Positions 27,207-38,760 of a stretch of DNA of 64,000 bases are shown here, piece after piece. This DNA is from Diabrotica undecimpunctata (Eukaryota; Arthropoda; Insecta; Coleoptera; Chrysomelidae): contig NC_092809.1 of the NCBI RefSeq assembly GCF_040954645.1, positions 83,290,389 to 83,354,388 of the forward strand, in the 5' to 3' direction. A program made the translations under genes and the position numbers. The notes under the pieces were generated by a model. It searched no databases, had not been told where the DNA came from, and worked only from the letters and a program-made list of their open reading frames with translations. The stretch's first letter is position 1; every line of letters begins with the position of its first letter.

Positions 27207-27988
27207 CTAAGTATTCCTTGACTTACGGAAGGAATAACTTGGTAAACAATAAAATAAAATGGTATGATAAATGTAGTGCAAAGAATATGTTTCTAAGTGT
27301 TTCTTGACTTACGGAAGAAACAACTTAGAATGAAAAGTAAAAATGTACAAGATCAAAGAATAGAAAAATGCAGAAATATGAGTAAAAATACACAAGGTAA
27401 AAGAATGCAGAAATGTTCTTAAGTGTTTCTTGACTTACGGAAGAAACAACTTAAGAGAGGAATATAAACAAATGAAATAAGTAAATATAAAACAATATGT
27501 GAAAATATGTCTAAGTGTTTCTTGACTTACGGAAGAAACAACTTAGAACAGAAAAACAACAAGAGAATCAAATATACAATAGAAGAATATAAATATTTAC
27601 AAGTGTTTCTTGACTTACGGAAGAAACGACTTGTAATATAGAATAGAAAAAAATAAAATGCAAAAATAAGAATACAAATATTTACAAGTGTTTCTTGACT
27701 TACAGAAGAAACAACTTGTAATAGAAAATAAGAAAATAAAATGTGGAAAAGATATAGAAATATAGCTAAGTGTTTCTTGACTTACGGAAGAAACGACTTA
27801 GCGTGAAAATGAAAATAACAGGGACAAGTATACGAAATATCAGAAATAAGAGTGCAAATATGGAAATACTTCTAAGTGTTCTTTTGACTTACCGGAAAAG
27901 AACGACTTAGACACACAATGAAACACAAGTGAAATATCAGAAAAATATTTCTAAGAGTTCTTTAACTTACCGGAAAGAACTACTTAGA
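27207..27988. repeat. array of nine covarying short hairpins
   Basis: Hairpins lie at 27207-27242, 27292-27329, 27418-27455, 27510-27547, 27598-27635, 27683-27720, 27765-27802, 27871-27911 and 27950-27988, separated by 40-90 bp of unrelated AT-rich sequence. The usual stem is AAGTGTTTCTT with AAGAAACAACTT (one bulged base). The loop is almost always GACTTACGG, or ACTTACCGG with one extra base in the last two. Stem bases change in pairs between copies. Not a CRISPR array: spacing is irregular and the genome is eukaryotic. Confidence 0.9.
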
Positions 27989-28451
27989 CACAAATACAAG
28001 AAATATAAACAATCAAAAATAATCAAATAAAATAGTAAATAAATCAATACATGAACAATAGTAATATTCTAACCTGAAAAGGTCTGAATATACGACAAAT
28101 GCTAAAATAAAAAGGTACACAGGAAATCAGAAATAAAACAATAGCTCAAGTTGATACAATAAAGCACCGACTAGGTCTACAGTAAGAAGAGGCAAGCTCG
28201 ACTGACCGATGAGAGAAAATCTACCTGCTTTTATGTAGAACAAATCCTTTGTTTTACGTAGCGAAAGTGGAATTTCCCTACATCGAATCAATTAGAAATT
28301 TGGATTTGGCCAACCTTGGAATTCCCAAGTATTTTAACCGATATCCAAATTCCTTGATGCGTCGAGAACAATGGCAACTGTGGGCAGCAAAAACTAACGA
28401 ATTAAGTTATATACTTATTTATTATGCCAATCAAAAAAACAAATATTTGTA

Positions 28452-29680
28452 GTTGTAAAAGATAAAGCAACTTTACATTTATCGCACATTACTTTAGAAG
28501 TATTACAGCATCCTGGTTTTTTGCATCTTCCCTTTTTTTGAAAATACGGGCCAGTCGAAGGTTTGGTCAAGCCTAACTTCCTTCGGTGGTACAATAGCAG
28601 TAGGTCCTCTCTTCCGTTTTTTTACAATTTCGTTCTCAATTTCACTGAGCCTGGGACGTCCTTTGTTTTTGATCTGGTCAGTTCTTGCTAACAGTACGCT
28701 ACATAAGTGGGACTTAAACTGTAACAAAGGCAACTGATTTTTCTTTCAAAGTAATCGCAATCACGACGATACAACAACCAGCTGTTAACAACAGCTAAAT
28801 CCAGAAGGTGAAAAAATATTTTTAGATACCACTTTTTAGATTTTATGTCTGTTCGGTAAAGAGCGATTAGTGAATCCATAAGATCGACACCTCTCATAAA
28901 TTTATTATAAAATTGCACTGAATTTGGACAGCATACAATAATTTTTGATTTTTGTTTCTTATCCCACCTCTTGACTAACGAAGTAGGCTCAGAACCAACA
29001 AATGTACTAAGCAAATGAACCGGTTTATTATCGCACCACTTCTTTAATGCTGTTAGTCTTATGCCATCTGCTGTAGCGTGCTTTTCTTCTACAGTACCTC
29101 TACCCTGTTTCTTCATATTCTTGTCATTAGAAAAATGGCAATTAGGCAGTCTGTTTGGACGAACAGTTCCCAAACATTGCAGTCCACGTTTTTCCATTTC
29201 ATTCTGCAACTGAATGCTATTAAACCAGTTGTCAGAATATACTTTATAGTATTTGTTTGGTTCGACTATCTCACACAATCTTATTACTACATTACCGCTG
29301 GTGTCTACATTAGGTAAATGAAGAGAATGTTCAACAGTTCCTGTATATAATTCCCAGTTATAAACAATACCATTGCTATCACGCAAAACAAATGCCTTGT
29401 ATCCCCATTTTTTGAGTTTATTCTTCATATATGGTTTTAAAGAATGTGCCCCTTTGAATGGTATCATTTGTTCATCAATACACAATTTTTCACTCATTGG
29501 AATACTCTGAAAATTTTGAAATGGACCGTTGATGAATGGTCTAATTTTGTATAACTTATCATTATTGTTAAGCATATTTTCGTTATTATTGAAATGAATT
29601 TTAGTTTCTATTTCTTCCCAGCGATTCCTAGATATAGTGTCAACTATTTGAGCTGGTCTTAATTTGCTTCCTACAAATCA
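28452..29680 (-). pseudogene. piggyBac-family transposase, N-terminally deleted and frameshifted
   Basis: The main open frame (28688-29575, also open upstream to about 29675) shows the catalytic blocks CIDEQMIPFKG, VYSDNWF and GVDLMDSLIALYR, giving the three aspartates of the piggyBac DDD core. About 200 N-terminal residues normally before this are missing through an internal deletion near 29680. The C-terminal linker lies in a second frame (28503-28733) and the cysteine-rich zinc domain in a third (28452-28530; C, CC, CxxC pattern). An acidic N-terminal remnant (DSDFDSDN) is visible near 29770. The enzyme excises and inserts DNA at TTAA. This copy is dead. Confidence 0.8.
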
Positions 29681-30399
29681 TCTTCATTTTTCATTTTATT
29701 TGATCCTGGATCGATTGATATCTGAGTACCTATGGAAAATTCATTATCACTCTCTTATTATCACTGTCAAAGTCAGAGTCTTTGGATTCCTCGGATATTT
29801 ACTGCTTTTCCCGTAGAACGTTTTTGTATCCATCCTAAAAAAATAATTTAAAATAATATGGTCCAGTGTGGATTCAAAACAATATACCTGTTTTTTATCA
29901 CATTACTGAAACAACACAATAAAATAAACAAATTTCAACGGTAATCAATATATAAATGCTGATTTAATGCCTCGGTATATATTTTTATATAAATTGTACA
30001 CAATTTATAACAATAAATCACTATCGAAAATACAAACTAATAAGGCAACCATGTCCATTTGTCATACTGTTAAACAATGTTGCCTGAAATTAACACAGGG
30101 CATCTTAGAGTCGGAAATTGTTTTAAAAAAGTTTTATGCATCAAAAACTCCTTTGTTGCCTTGAGTACACACGGGGCTATAGAGGGTTAAAATAGCTGTA
30201 TCGCGCGAGGATAAGGTTATTGATGAGGAAAAAAAGACCTATCACTGAGGAAGTGAGATAGTAATTGGCAAACGCAAAGAGCACTATAATTACATTAAAT
30301 GAAATATGCATTACAATCTATCATGATAGACATATCTTGATACACATGAAACAAGACAATTAATAAACACGTTAAGAGAATCTTAAGAAATAATAACCA

Positions 30400-31455
30400 A
30401 AATTTAACTTTTAATACGCAGAAGAAATACTAATATACAGAAGATACACAAATTAAAAAACGTTATCCACTTATTGTACGCAAGAGAGATACCTCTAGGA
30501 AAAATCAAAACGATCGAGAATATATACCAAAACAACACAATCAAAGTAAAAGTAGAAGAAGAACTAACCGACCCTATTGAAGCTGACAATGGGTTGAGAC
30601 AGGAATATTCCCTGAGTCCCCTATTATTCAACCTGATTATGGATGAAATAATAAAAAAGTAAGAACTAAAAAAGGATACCAAATGGAAGAAAAACAAATA
30701 ATATATAATATAATATTAATCTGCTGTGCAGACGACGCAATACTACTCTTTCAAAGTGAAGATGATTTACAACGTACGCTGCTCCAATTTCATACAACTG
30801 CCAGAAAATTTAACATGTTAATTTCCCCAAAAGAGACAAAATGCATGGTTACTACCGCAAATTTACTAAGATGTTAATTGGAGCTAAAAGGTCAGATAAT
30901 AGAACATGGAGCTTAAATATCTAGGCATCACATTATCTAGCTAGGGAAAGCTCGAAACTGAAGTGAAAGATCCAGTGAACAGAACAAACAGAGCCACAGG
31001 CTGCCTAAATGAAACATTATGAAGAAATAAAAATATCGGAAAAGAAACGAAAGGCATAATTTACACAACAGTCATCAGACCAATAATGACATACGCGGCA
31101 GAAACAAGACCTGATACAGAGAGAACAAAAAGGATGTGAAACAGCAGAGATGAAAACAGATAGAAAAATTGATGGTAAGACACTATGGGACAGAGCTAGA
31201 AGTACAGATATACGACGTAGATGCAAGGTGAAGAACATCAAGAACTGGTTAAGAAATAGAAGAGTAGAACGGAACGATCATATAAGCCGAATGACAACAA
31301 ATAAAACAATAAAGACGGCAAGAGACGGTTAACCCATAGGAAGACGATCAGTAGGAAGACCACGAAAACGATGGAAAGGCAACTTACTGGAAGCACAATG
31401 AAAAACAGACAGAGTTATGTCTATATAAAAAGAAAAAGAATAAGAAGAAGAAGAT
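30400..31455 (+). pseudogene. RTE-like LINE fragment within module-A unit
   Basis: Plus-strand pieces 30474-30662, 30683-30877 and 31150-31332 give reverse-transcriptase blocks LRQEYSLSPLLFNLIMDE, CADDAILLF and a KTLWDRARSTDIRRRC tail, ending in a (GAA)n-like tract. The same fragment occurs inverted at 63050-64000. Several stops and shifts. Confidence 0.7.
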
Positions 31456-31689
31456 ACACAGGATAAACATTAAAATAGCTGCAAGAAAGATAAAATAAAT
31501 CAGTCATATTTATGTAGAACAGCAGAGGACAGAGTGTTTAGAGAAAATAATGAATGTCATATTAATGTAGAATAGCAGAGGACAGAGTATTTGTCTTAGC
31601 TTTGGACAAGTGCCCAATTGAAAAAAGAACACAGGTCGTTCAAAAAAGACGGAGCTCTAGAAAGAAAACAGAATATATTTAAAAAAATA

Positions 31690-33400
31690 AAAGCATAAAC
31701 ATGTCTTTTCCTACTTTTTTAATATTGAAGATACGTAAATAGAACATTGAATTAAAATGTAAACTTTGATATCTGTGATAAACCCATCATCTGAACAGTG
31801 GCGCCAACAAACTTATTTATTTTCCACAAAGAGGCTCTTTAGAACCTAAAATTATTACTATACAAATCTGATTCGACATATCGTCAAAAAGTAATACACT
31901 GCATGTAAAATTTAAATTTTTAATAAAAAGATTACGCATTACTTATGGGGTTTAAAGAACGAGCCTTTAGGAAGATTGGAGTACTAATGAGACCACCGCA
32001 ATCGGTCATACCCCGGGTAATGATTAATTAATTATTCGGCTAATTCTTCAGTCACCCCTTTAATATGATTTTGTCAAATTGGTCCTTTTTAGGACCAACT
32101 ATTCTAATAACATATGTCTATAACTGTTAAGGGTATATCTAAAAATCAAGAAACTTTACTTTACTTAAATTTATCAGACATATGAGTTAACACGAATCTG
32201 ACTAATTTCTAGTACAGGAAACACATATAGGGACTAACCTAGGGTATTTGGTATATAGCTGATCGCTGAAAACCACATTATAGATATAGACATACTATTT
32301 CTGTCGGAAAGTAAGAAAGGACAAAACCAGTCAGCTGAGAGAACCTTTTAACGATGTGGAGCTTGGATCCACAATCTACATATTTAATGAAAAATAACAC
32401 AACTACCGACCTTGAGGATCTGAGCACAAAGCTTATTACGCAATCTGGACCAAAAACACTACAATGACTTATCCAGATGATGAACAACTGTATTCAAATT
32501 AGGAGATACCCAAAAAATAGAGACAAGCCAAAGTTGTTACCTTACTTAAGCCTGGCAAACACTCCAACGACCACAAAAACTATCGGCTAATATCTTTATT
32601 TTGTCAGCTATTCAAAATACTTTTGCACAATATCGTTAATATGATATCACCGATATTAGAAGAAAAACTTAAATTAAAAGACAAAAGTGGCTGTAGACAG
32701 GGAAGATCACGTACATCACAAATACTAAATCAAAGACAGGTACGAAAAATATCGGGTATCACGGGTGGTATTTTTCAATCTAAATGCCGCTTACGGCACC
32801 TTAAATTACAGAATATTTCTCCAAAAACTATATGATATCCCTTTAGATAACAAACTCACTTATATTGTCTGCGTATGCCTAAACAATAGAATATTTTTTG
32901 TATCACTCAATGATAAGAATAGCAGATGAAGAACGGTCTCGCTTGGGGTAGCATAAAGGCCCCTACACTGTATAACATTTACACAAACGAACGATTTATA
33001 CCGGTAGATACTAGAACTTCTATTATATAGACGATACACCTATTATTACACAATAAAAATAAACTATGAATCAATTTTTAGCCAAAATCCCTGAAAATCT
33101 CGTGTGTGCTCCTTTAATCTCCCTAACATAGACGCTTTCACAAAACTGAACATCCAATAATGTCATGAAATTGTTGAACGTAGACTTCATATAAATTCCT
33201 TGAAAATAATTTGTATCGCACGGGGTCAGTCACAGATCATTGTTTAAAACTAAAAGGTAAATTGAGGACCAGAAATAATATTTTTCGCATGCTTGTCAGC
33301 TAAAAATGAGGTGCGCGTCCTTCCGCCCTTAAAATATAGACGCTTGCACTCTATGCATCTGCTGCCGAATATACCTTGTTCTTGTAGACAAATTCTTTCT
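31690..33400 (+). pseudogene. jockey-like LINE reverse-transcriptase remnant in module-A unit
   Basis: Frames read GPKTLQWLIQMMNNC near 32450, LISLFCQLFKILLHN (32600), an SGCRQGRSRTSQIL block and, around 32750, VNLNAAYDT-like sequence, then WGAHPSTLKT-like sequence near 33310. Many stops. The same chimeric order occurs at 39500-41100 and inverted at 61140-62230. Confidence 0.65.
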
Positions 33401-34278
33401 TTTTGTGCACACTACTACCCATTTTAAAACAAAAATATCTATTGTAGCTCTTAACCATATTTATTTTGAAATAAGCTTTTATCGAGATATCATATATAGT
33501 ACACAAATAAGACCAGAACTAAAATAATAAAAAAGCTTTATACAAGATATCGCAGAAGATTGGATGAAATAAAAGTAGTTTTTATTAATCGGATGCTTAC
33601 ATAAAACGTACAAAGACATACTCACGTAAACAAAATATATTACGAAATTTCTGTAATTAAAAAAAAACATTGAGTTCGGCATTTAACTAATAAAATTATA
33701 TTAAATAAAAAAACAACATTTTTAAAAATGCAGAAAAAATAAAATTTCCTATGCAAGCGAACATTCCATTAAATAATAAGCCCAAATCCTTTTGTATCTA
33801 TATACCTGTTTTTAAAGAACCAGTTACCTCTTAGTACGTAGTTATACCAGGTAATAAGATATCCTTTGTTACTCAGTGTAATGCGTATGACATTACACTG
33901 TCTACGAACAGTAGATAAAAATAAGGAGCCCATATGAACCGCTCGGGATATATGTTGAAAATATACGGTATAATCGCACAGTTGCCAAACTCTCAGAGCT
34001 TACTTAAACCGATAAACCTATGGTTCAATTATACATTGAAGAAGATCTCAACGACCCCTATAATATATACACGTGAACTAAACGATATACATTTATGATA
34101 CAGGGGTATTTACGGGCTCCAAAAAATTTTTATAAATTATTAAACTCTACATGTTGATGAATCGACAGAACCAATATTATGGAATGGTCAAGTGAGCTCC
34201 GTATATCGGTACCCACTTGACCACGGAGCTCGATTGAACCTGAATTTTAACATGGGCGGAGTCCACTTTATGCCGTAG

Positions 34279-34279
<1 letters not shown>
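33401..34279 (+). repeat. repeat module A, copy 3
   Basis: Non-coding module identical in plan to 3700-4600, ending at an (AT)n tract after ...GCCGTAGATA. Here the tract is followed by module B rather than an inverted A. Confidence 0.75.

Positions 34280-34339
<60 letters not shown>
34280..34339. repeat. (AT)n microsatellite joining modules A and B
   Basis: About 60 bp of AT dinucleotides between the end of module A and the start of module B. Confidence 0.9.
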
Positions 34340-34341
<2 letters not shown>

Positions 34342-34344
34342 TAG

Positions 34345-37300
34345 ATCGGTTAATGTGGGCCCCGTACTAAAACGGTATTATACTAACTCCAGGAGAATAT
34401 ACACCGTGTATATTATTATCTGGGTAGCGCTTTATGTAGACTCCGACCAACACGTAGGATTAAATGAACTCCGTAATAGGGTAAAACACTTTTGATCTCC
34501 GTATGTATTCTTCCCCGTACACAACTAAACTCCTCCGATGTTGCCAATAATTTGATTAGTCGTAGATTTTTAAATTTTACAGCAGGTACGTTATGGAACT
34601 TGAAATTTATTTAAATATCAATCAATTTATTCATCCCGAAATTTCACAAATACTTGGTTAATGTAGTTAAATATTTTATGGTGGTAATTTATATTACTTT
34701 CTTTAATTATTTTTAAACTTAAGTTAGTGTCTGTTATAAGCTTGGAAAAGGCAATTTTTATGTATTAGTATTTTTTTAATGCATTGACACTGAAAAATTT
34801 ATTATATAAATGTACGTTCCGATGTTTCGATTGCTACGTTTTATGATGTACAATATTTGTTTCATAAAGTAGTAAAATTTAAATTATAATAATTTGTAAA
34901 TCAATCTTAAAATTATAATTTTTTACTGTCTAATTTCAATATTTCAATTTTTAAATGTAGGGAATTCAATATCTTACTATAATACTTTAGTATGTAACTT
35001 GTAACAGATACTAAAATAATAAGTAGGCATAACACCTAATTTCGCTTTAACTATAAATGTATCGTATAACGTAACGTAGCAATCAGTAGTGAGTCATTAC
35101 TCAGATAAAATATTTCGGTGACTTTATGGTAATTTGATTATAGCCAACATATCTATTACAATTATTACATATAATATGTTCGGTTGTTTTAAAAAATACT
35201 TTGTCGCTTGTAAATTTTGTATCTTTCGTTATCAGACATACGAGTATTTTATTTTTAATTTAGAAGTAAATGTATATATAATATTCTTTTTTCTGTCACT
35301 TATTTTAAATATGGTTCACTTATATTCTTCTTGCTTATTTATTTTTATTCGTAATACTTATAACGTACGTAATAATGTACCCGTTGTTGCAAAAAGCAAC
35401 AACGGGTACGAAAGATATCAGGTATCAGGGGTGGTATCTGTCAATCTAAATGCCGCCTACGACACAATAAATTAGAGGACATTTCTCCAAAAACTGTATG
35501 ACAAACTGTAAACATCGTTTTATCCGCGTATATCTACAGAACAGAAGATTTTTCGTATCATTCAATGGTAATATGGAGAACGCAGACAAACGGTCTCGCT
35601 TGGGGTAGCGTAATGGCACCTACACTGTATTACATTTACACAAATGATCAACAGATACCAGTAGATACTAGGATTTTCATGTAGACCATACATTGCACCA
35701 CCAAAAACTTTTGTTGCTGGAGTGGAAAAAAATCTAATAGATGCCTTAAATATAATAAAAATGAACTACGATTTAATTTTAAGCCAAACCCCGAAAATCT
35801 TAGGAACGCTCCTTCAATTTTCCCAACACAGACGCTTTCACAAAACTGAACATCCAATAGTGTGATGAAATCCTTGAACTCTGAATTTCCTATAAATACC
35901 TTGTAGATAGTTTATATCGCACGTTGTCAATCACAGAATCTTGTTTAAAACTAAAAGGCAAACTAAGGACCAGAAATAGTATGCTCCGCAAGCTTGTCAG
36001 CTAAAAATGGGGCGCACATCCTTTCACCCTTAAAACGTAAATGCTTGCACTTTTCTTCTTGCTTAACTGTCTTTTTCCTTTTATTCCGATATACTCTGTA
36101 CGAGTACTAGAAACCAATTCGTTAAGGATTTTTGCTTAGTTGAGGAGATATGTTGTGGAATGCAATTTTTAGATTCCCCATGTCTCTAATAACAGTTTTA
36201 TCAACGTCTGTTTTTCCTTGCAATTCTTAGAAGGCACAGATTAAAGCAAAATACTGAATTTGGTTTCAAAGATTAGTTTACGTTTTTTAACCAAGTTTGA
36301 CATCTTGGCGTCTATGCATGTGTCCGATCTACCTTAAGCGATTTATTTTCCTAAACAATATATTTATAAGAGCTTTCTTTATTTAGTATGTGTTCTTATT
36401 CTACACGGATTTGTAGCAATATGATAATGAGGTTAAAAAAGTTTTCTTATTATTTTTCTTTCAAATATTCTGAGTTCTTCCTTATTTGTTTTAGTCATTG
36501 TCCATGATTCGCATTCATGTATTAAAATAGGTCTTAAGTGAATTATGCTCTGTATTGAATTGCTTTCTTCTGTTGATTCGCTTGTATTTGGTTTTTATTT
36601 TGTTGATTTTAAGTAAAACATTTTTCGTGCTCCCTTCACTTTGTTGAAGATATCGTTTGCGGAAAGAGTTTCTTATAAGATCAATATCATTAGCAGATGC
36701 TAGGACTGCTTTGTACCTTGAGACATTAATGAATTGCATTTTAAATAGACGTTATTTCTATTTTAGTAAGCTCTTCATTAAATTTTTGAATATTTGAATC
36801 GAGAATCTGTATTTTATTCAACTGTTTTATAACACAGAGTTTCTTGGCGCCTATCTTCATCTCTGTTTTTTTTTTTGTTTAGCGTATCACTATTTTTCTT
36901 TCTATGCCGTCCCCATTAACGGAGGTTGGCGACCACATTTCTAAAAGTATCTCTGTCTTTTGCAACGTGGATATCTTTGTCCAGTCACGAATATTTCGCA
37001 GCCATGACTTCCTCTTTCTACCTATTTCCTTTTTGCCATCGACTCTACCCTGCATGATGGCCTGCAGAAGACTTTATATTCCTTAGTATGTGTTCCAGGT
37101 ATGCAGTCCTGCGTACTTTTATTGTTCTCAACAATTTTTTGTCTCAACCCATCCTTCTCAGCACTTCCTCATTGGTGACCCTGGCAGTCCATTCTCAACA
37201 TTCTCCGGTATATCTAAAATTTAAAGGCTTGAAGCTTCCCAACTATTTGCGCTTTTACCGTCCATATTTCTACTCCGTACAATAGTTGAGACCAGACGTA

Positions 37301-37935
37301 ACATTCAACAAACCTCAGTCTTAGCGCAGTATTAAGATTTTTGTCACAGAACAATTGCTTGAATTTTAAGAACGCTGCCCTTGCCATTTCTATTCGTACC
37401 CTGATTTCTTAGTCTGAATCTAATTCTTTGTTGATGTAAGCTCCCAGATATTTATATTTTTACCCCCGCACCATTATTAAAAGAATTTTGCTGAATGTCG
37501 ATCTAGGGAATCCGGTGGTATGTACATGATGTTTCCATAACCAACGTTCGAAAATTTGTCTTACTGTAAAGTCATGAGGATTTTACTAGAAAATATAGTG
37601 CTGTTTAATAATAATAAAGTTCAAGCAACAATTCCTATATGCACTAACTTGGTACTGATATCTCTGCTCCCCGATACCAGGTAGCAGTCCCGAAAACATT
37701 ATAACTGCTACACTCATGCTTCCAATTATCCAACGATTAGCCAGTCCAGGACTATACGCCTTATTATGGTACTGATATTGCTGCTGTCCCTCATAAGTAA
37801 ATATAATATGCAAGAAAGGTTTTGGCAATTTAATAGGATTTTGTATGTTAGAATATTATTTCTAAGAGAAAGTGAAAAATATCTATTTGCTATCCGGATT
37901 TAATTCATAGATTAAATATTAGAATGCTAAAAAAT
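34345..37935 (-). repeat. 3.6-kb inverted duplication, right arm
   Basis: Reverse copy of 18915-22494, with the same hairpin at 35377-35409, the same LINE remnants and the same short open frames. It ends at the (AT)n tract at 34340. Confidence 0.8.
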
Positions 37936-38760
37936 AATGCTATTAGCAGCAAAAAACGGTCTGATAGTAAGTAATGAAAAAACTAAATAAGTTTCTTTAA
38001 CATACAAGAGAGAGGACGTAGAGTAGGGCATAACGTAACAATAAACTCATATAATTTTGAAAGATTGCAGCGTTTTAGGTATCGTAGATAACGCTGTCAC
38101 ATAAGAAATAAAATGGAATATTCAGGTAGCTAACTGATGTAAATATAACCCACATAACACTTTTAAATCCAGAAGTCTAATACAAATCCCTAAAATCAGG
38201 ATATATAAAACAGTGATTAAACCAGTGCTATTGACTGAAAATGTGACGAGAACGCTGACAAAACAATGTAAGTAAAACTTAGGTATTAATTAGATCAGGA
38301 TTACTAGAAAAGCCATCAGAATTATTTTCCAACTTACAAAGGTCCGAATACTAACCAATACCGAACCGGAACTAATGCCAAGGTCTAACAGATATATAAA
38401 GATAGCAACGTCATACAAGAGACTAAATCTCAACGCCAAAGTTACGCTGGCTACATCCAAAGGCTTTCTAATAACTGCATTGCCAAGTTAAACTGGGAGA
38501 ATGCCTCGAGAGAAAAAATGCCCTTAGTACGTCCAAAAATCAACAGGGGAGGTAACATATGGTCAGATTTAGGAATAATGGGACTACCTACCGACCCATC
38601 ATATTTATCAACACATGCCTGTACAACCAACTGCTATCCAATCTACAATCAATACTTATCTGTTGGGAACTATCAAATCCATTACATGTAGTCAAACGAA
38701 GTAGGCTTAAAAAAAGTTATCTTAGGAAAGGCACTACAGAAATATTGATACATATTTTTA
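37936..38760 (+). pseudogene. LINE tail, unit U4 (reverse of U1/U2)
   Basis: Plus-strand equivalent of the minus-strand tails at 10370-11080 and 12480-13098, including the SDLGIMGLPTDPSYLST block (open piece 38559-38792). Broken. Confidence 0.55.

Larger units (their letters stand above)
26816..30186 (-). mobile_element. decayed piggyBac-like DNA transposon
   Basis: Right end CGGGGCTATAGAGGG (30172-30186) abuts TTAA (30187-30190), as piggyBac ends do. The inverse appears as CCCTCTATTGCCCG at 26816-26829, with further matching ACTCAAGG inward. The left flank reads TCAG rather than TTAA, so the left boundary is tentative. Contents: short GTTACAG repeats (27080-27165), nine hairpins (27207-27988) and a minus-strand transposase remnant. 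Confidence 0.5.

Noticed and set aside
27207..27988. CRISPR array
   Set aside because: Repeats are about 36-41 nt but spacing varies from about 80 to 126 nt, repeats are palindromic with changing stems, and the context is a eukaryotic transposon with no cas genes.
28249..28452. 67-codon ORF as part of the transposase
   Set aside because: It is on the opposite strand to the transposase, adjacent to its end, and has no recognised domain; too little to call.
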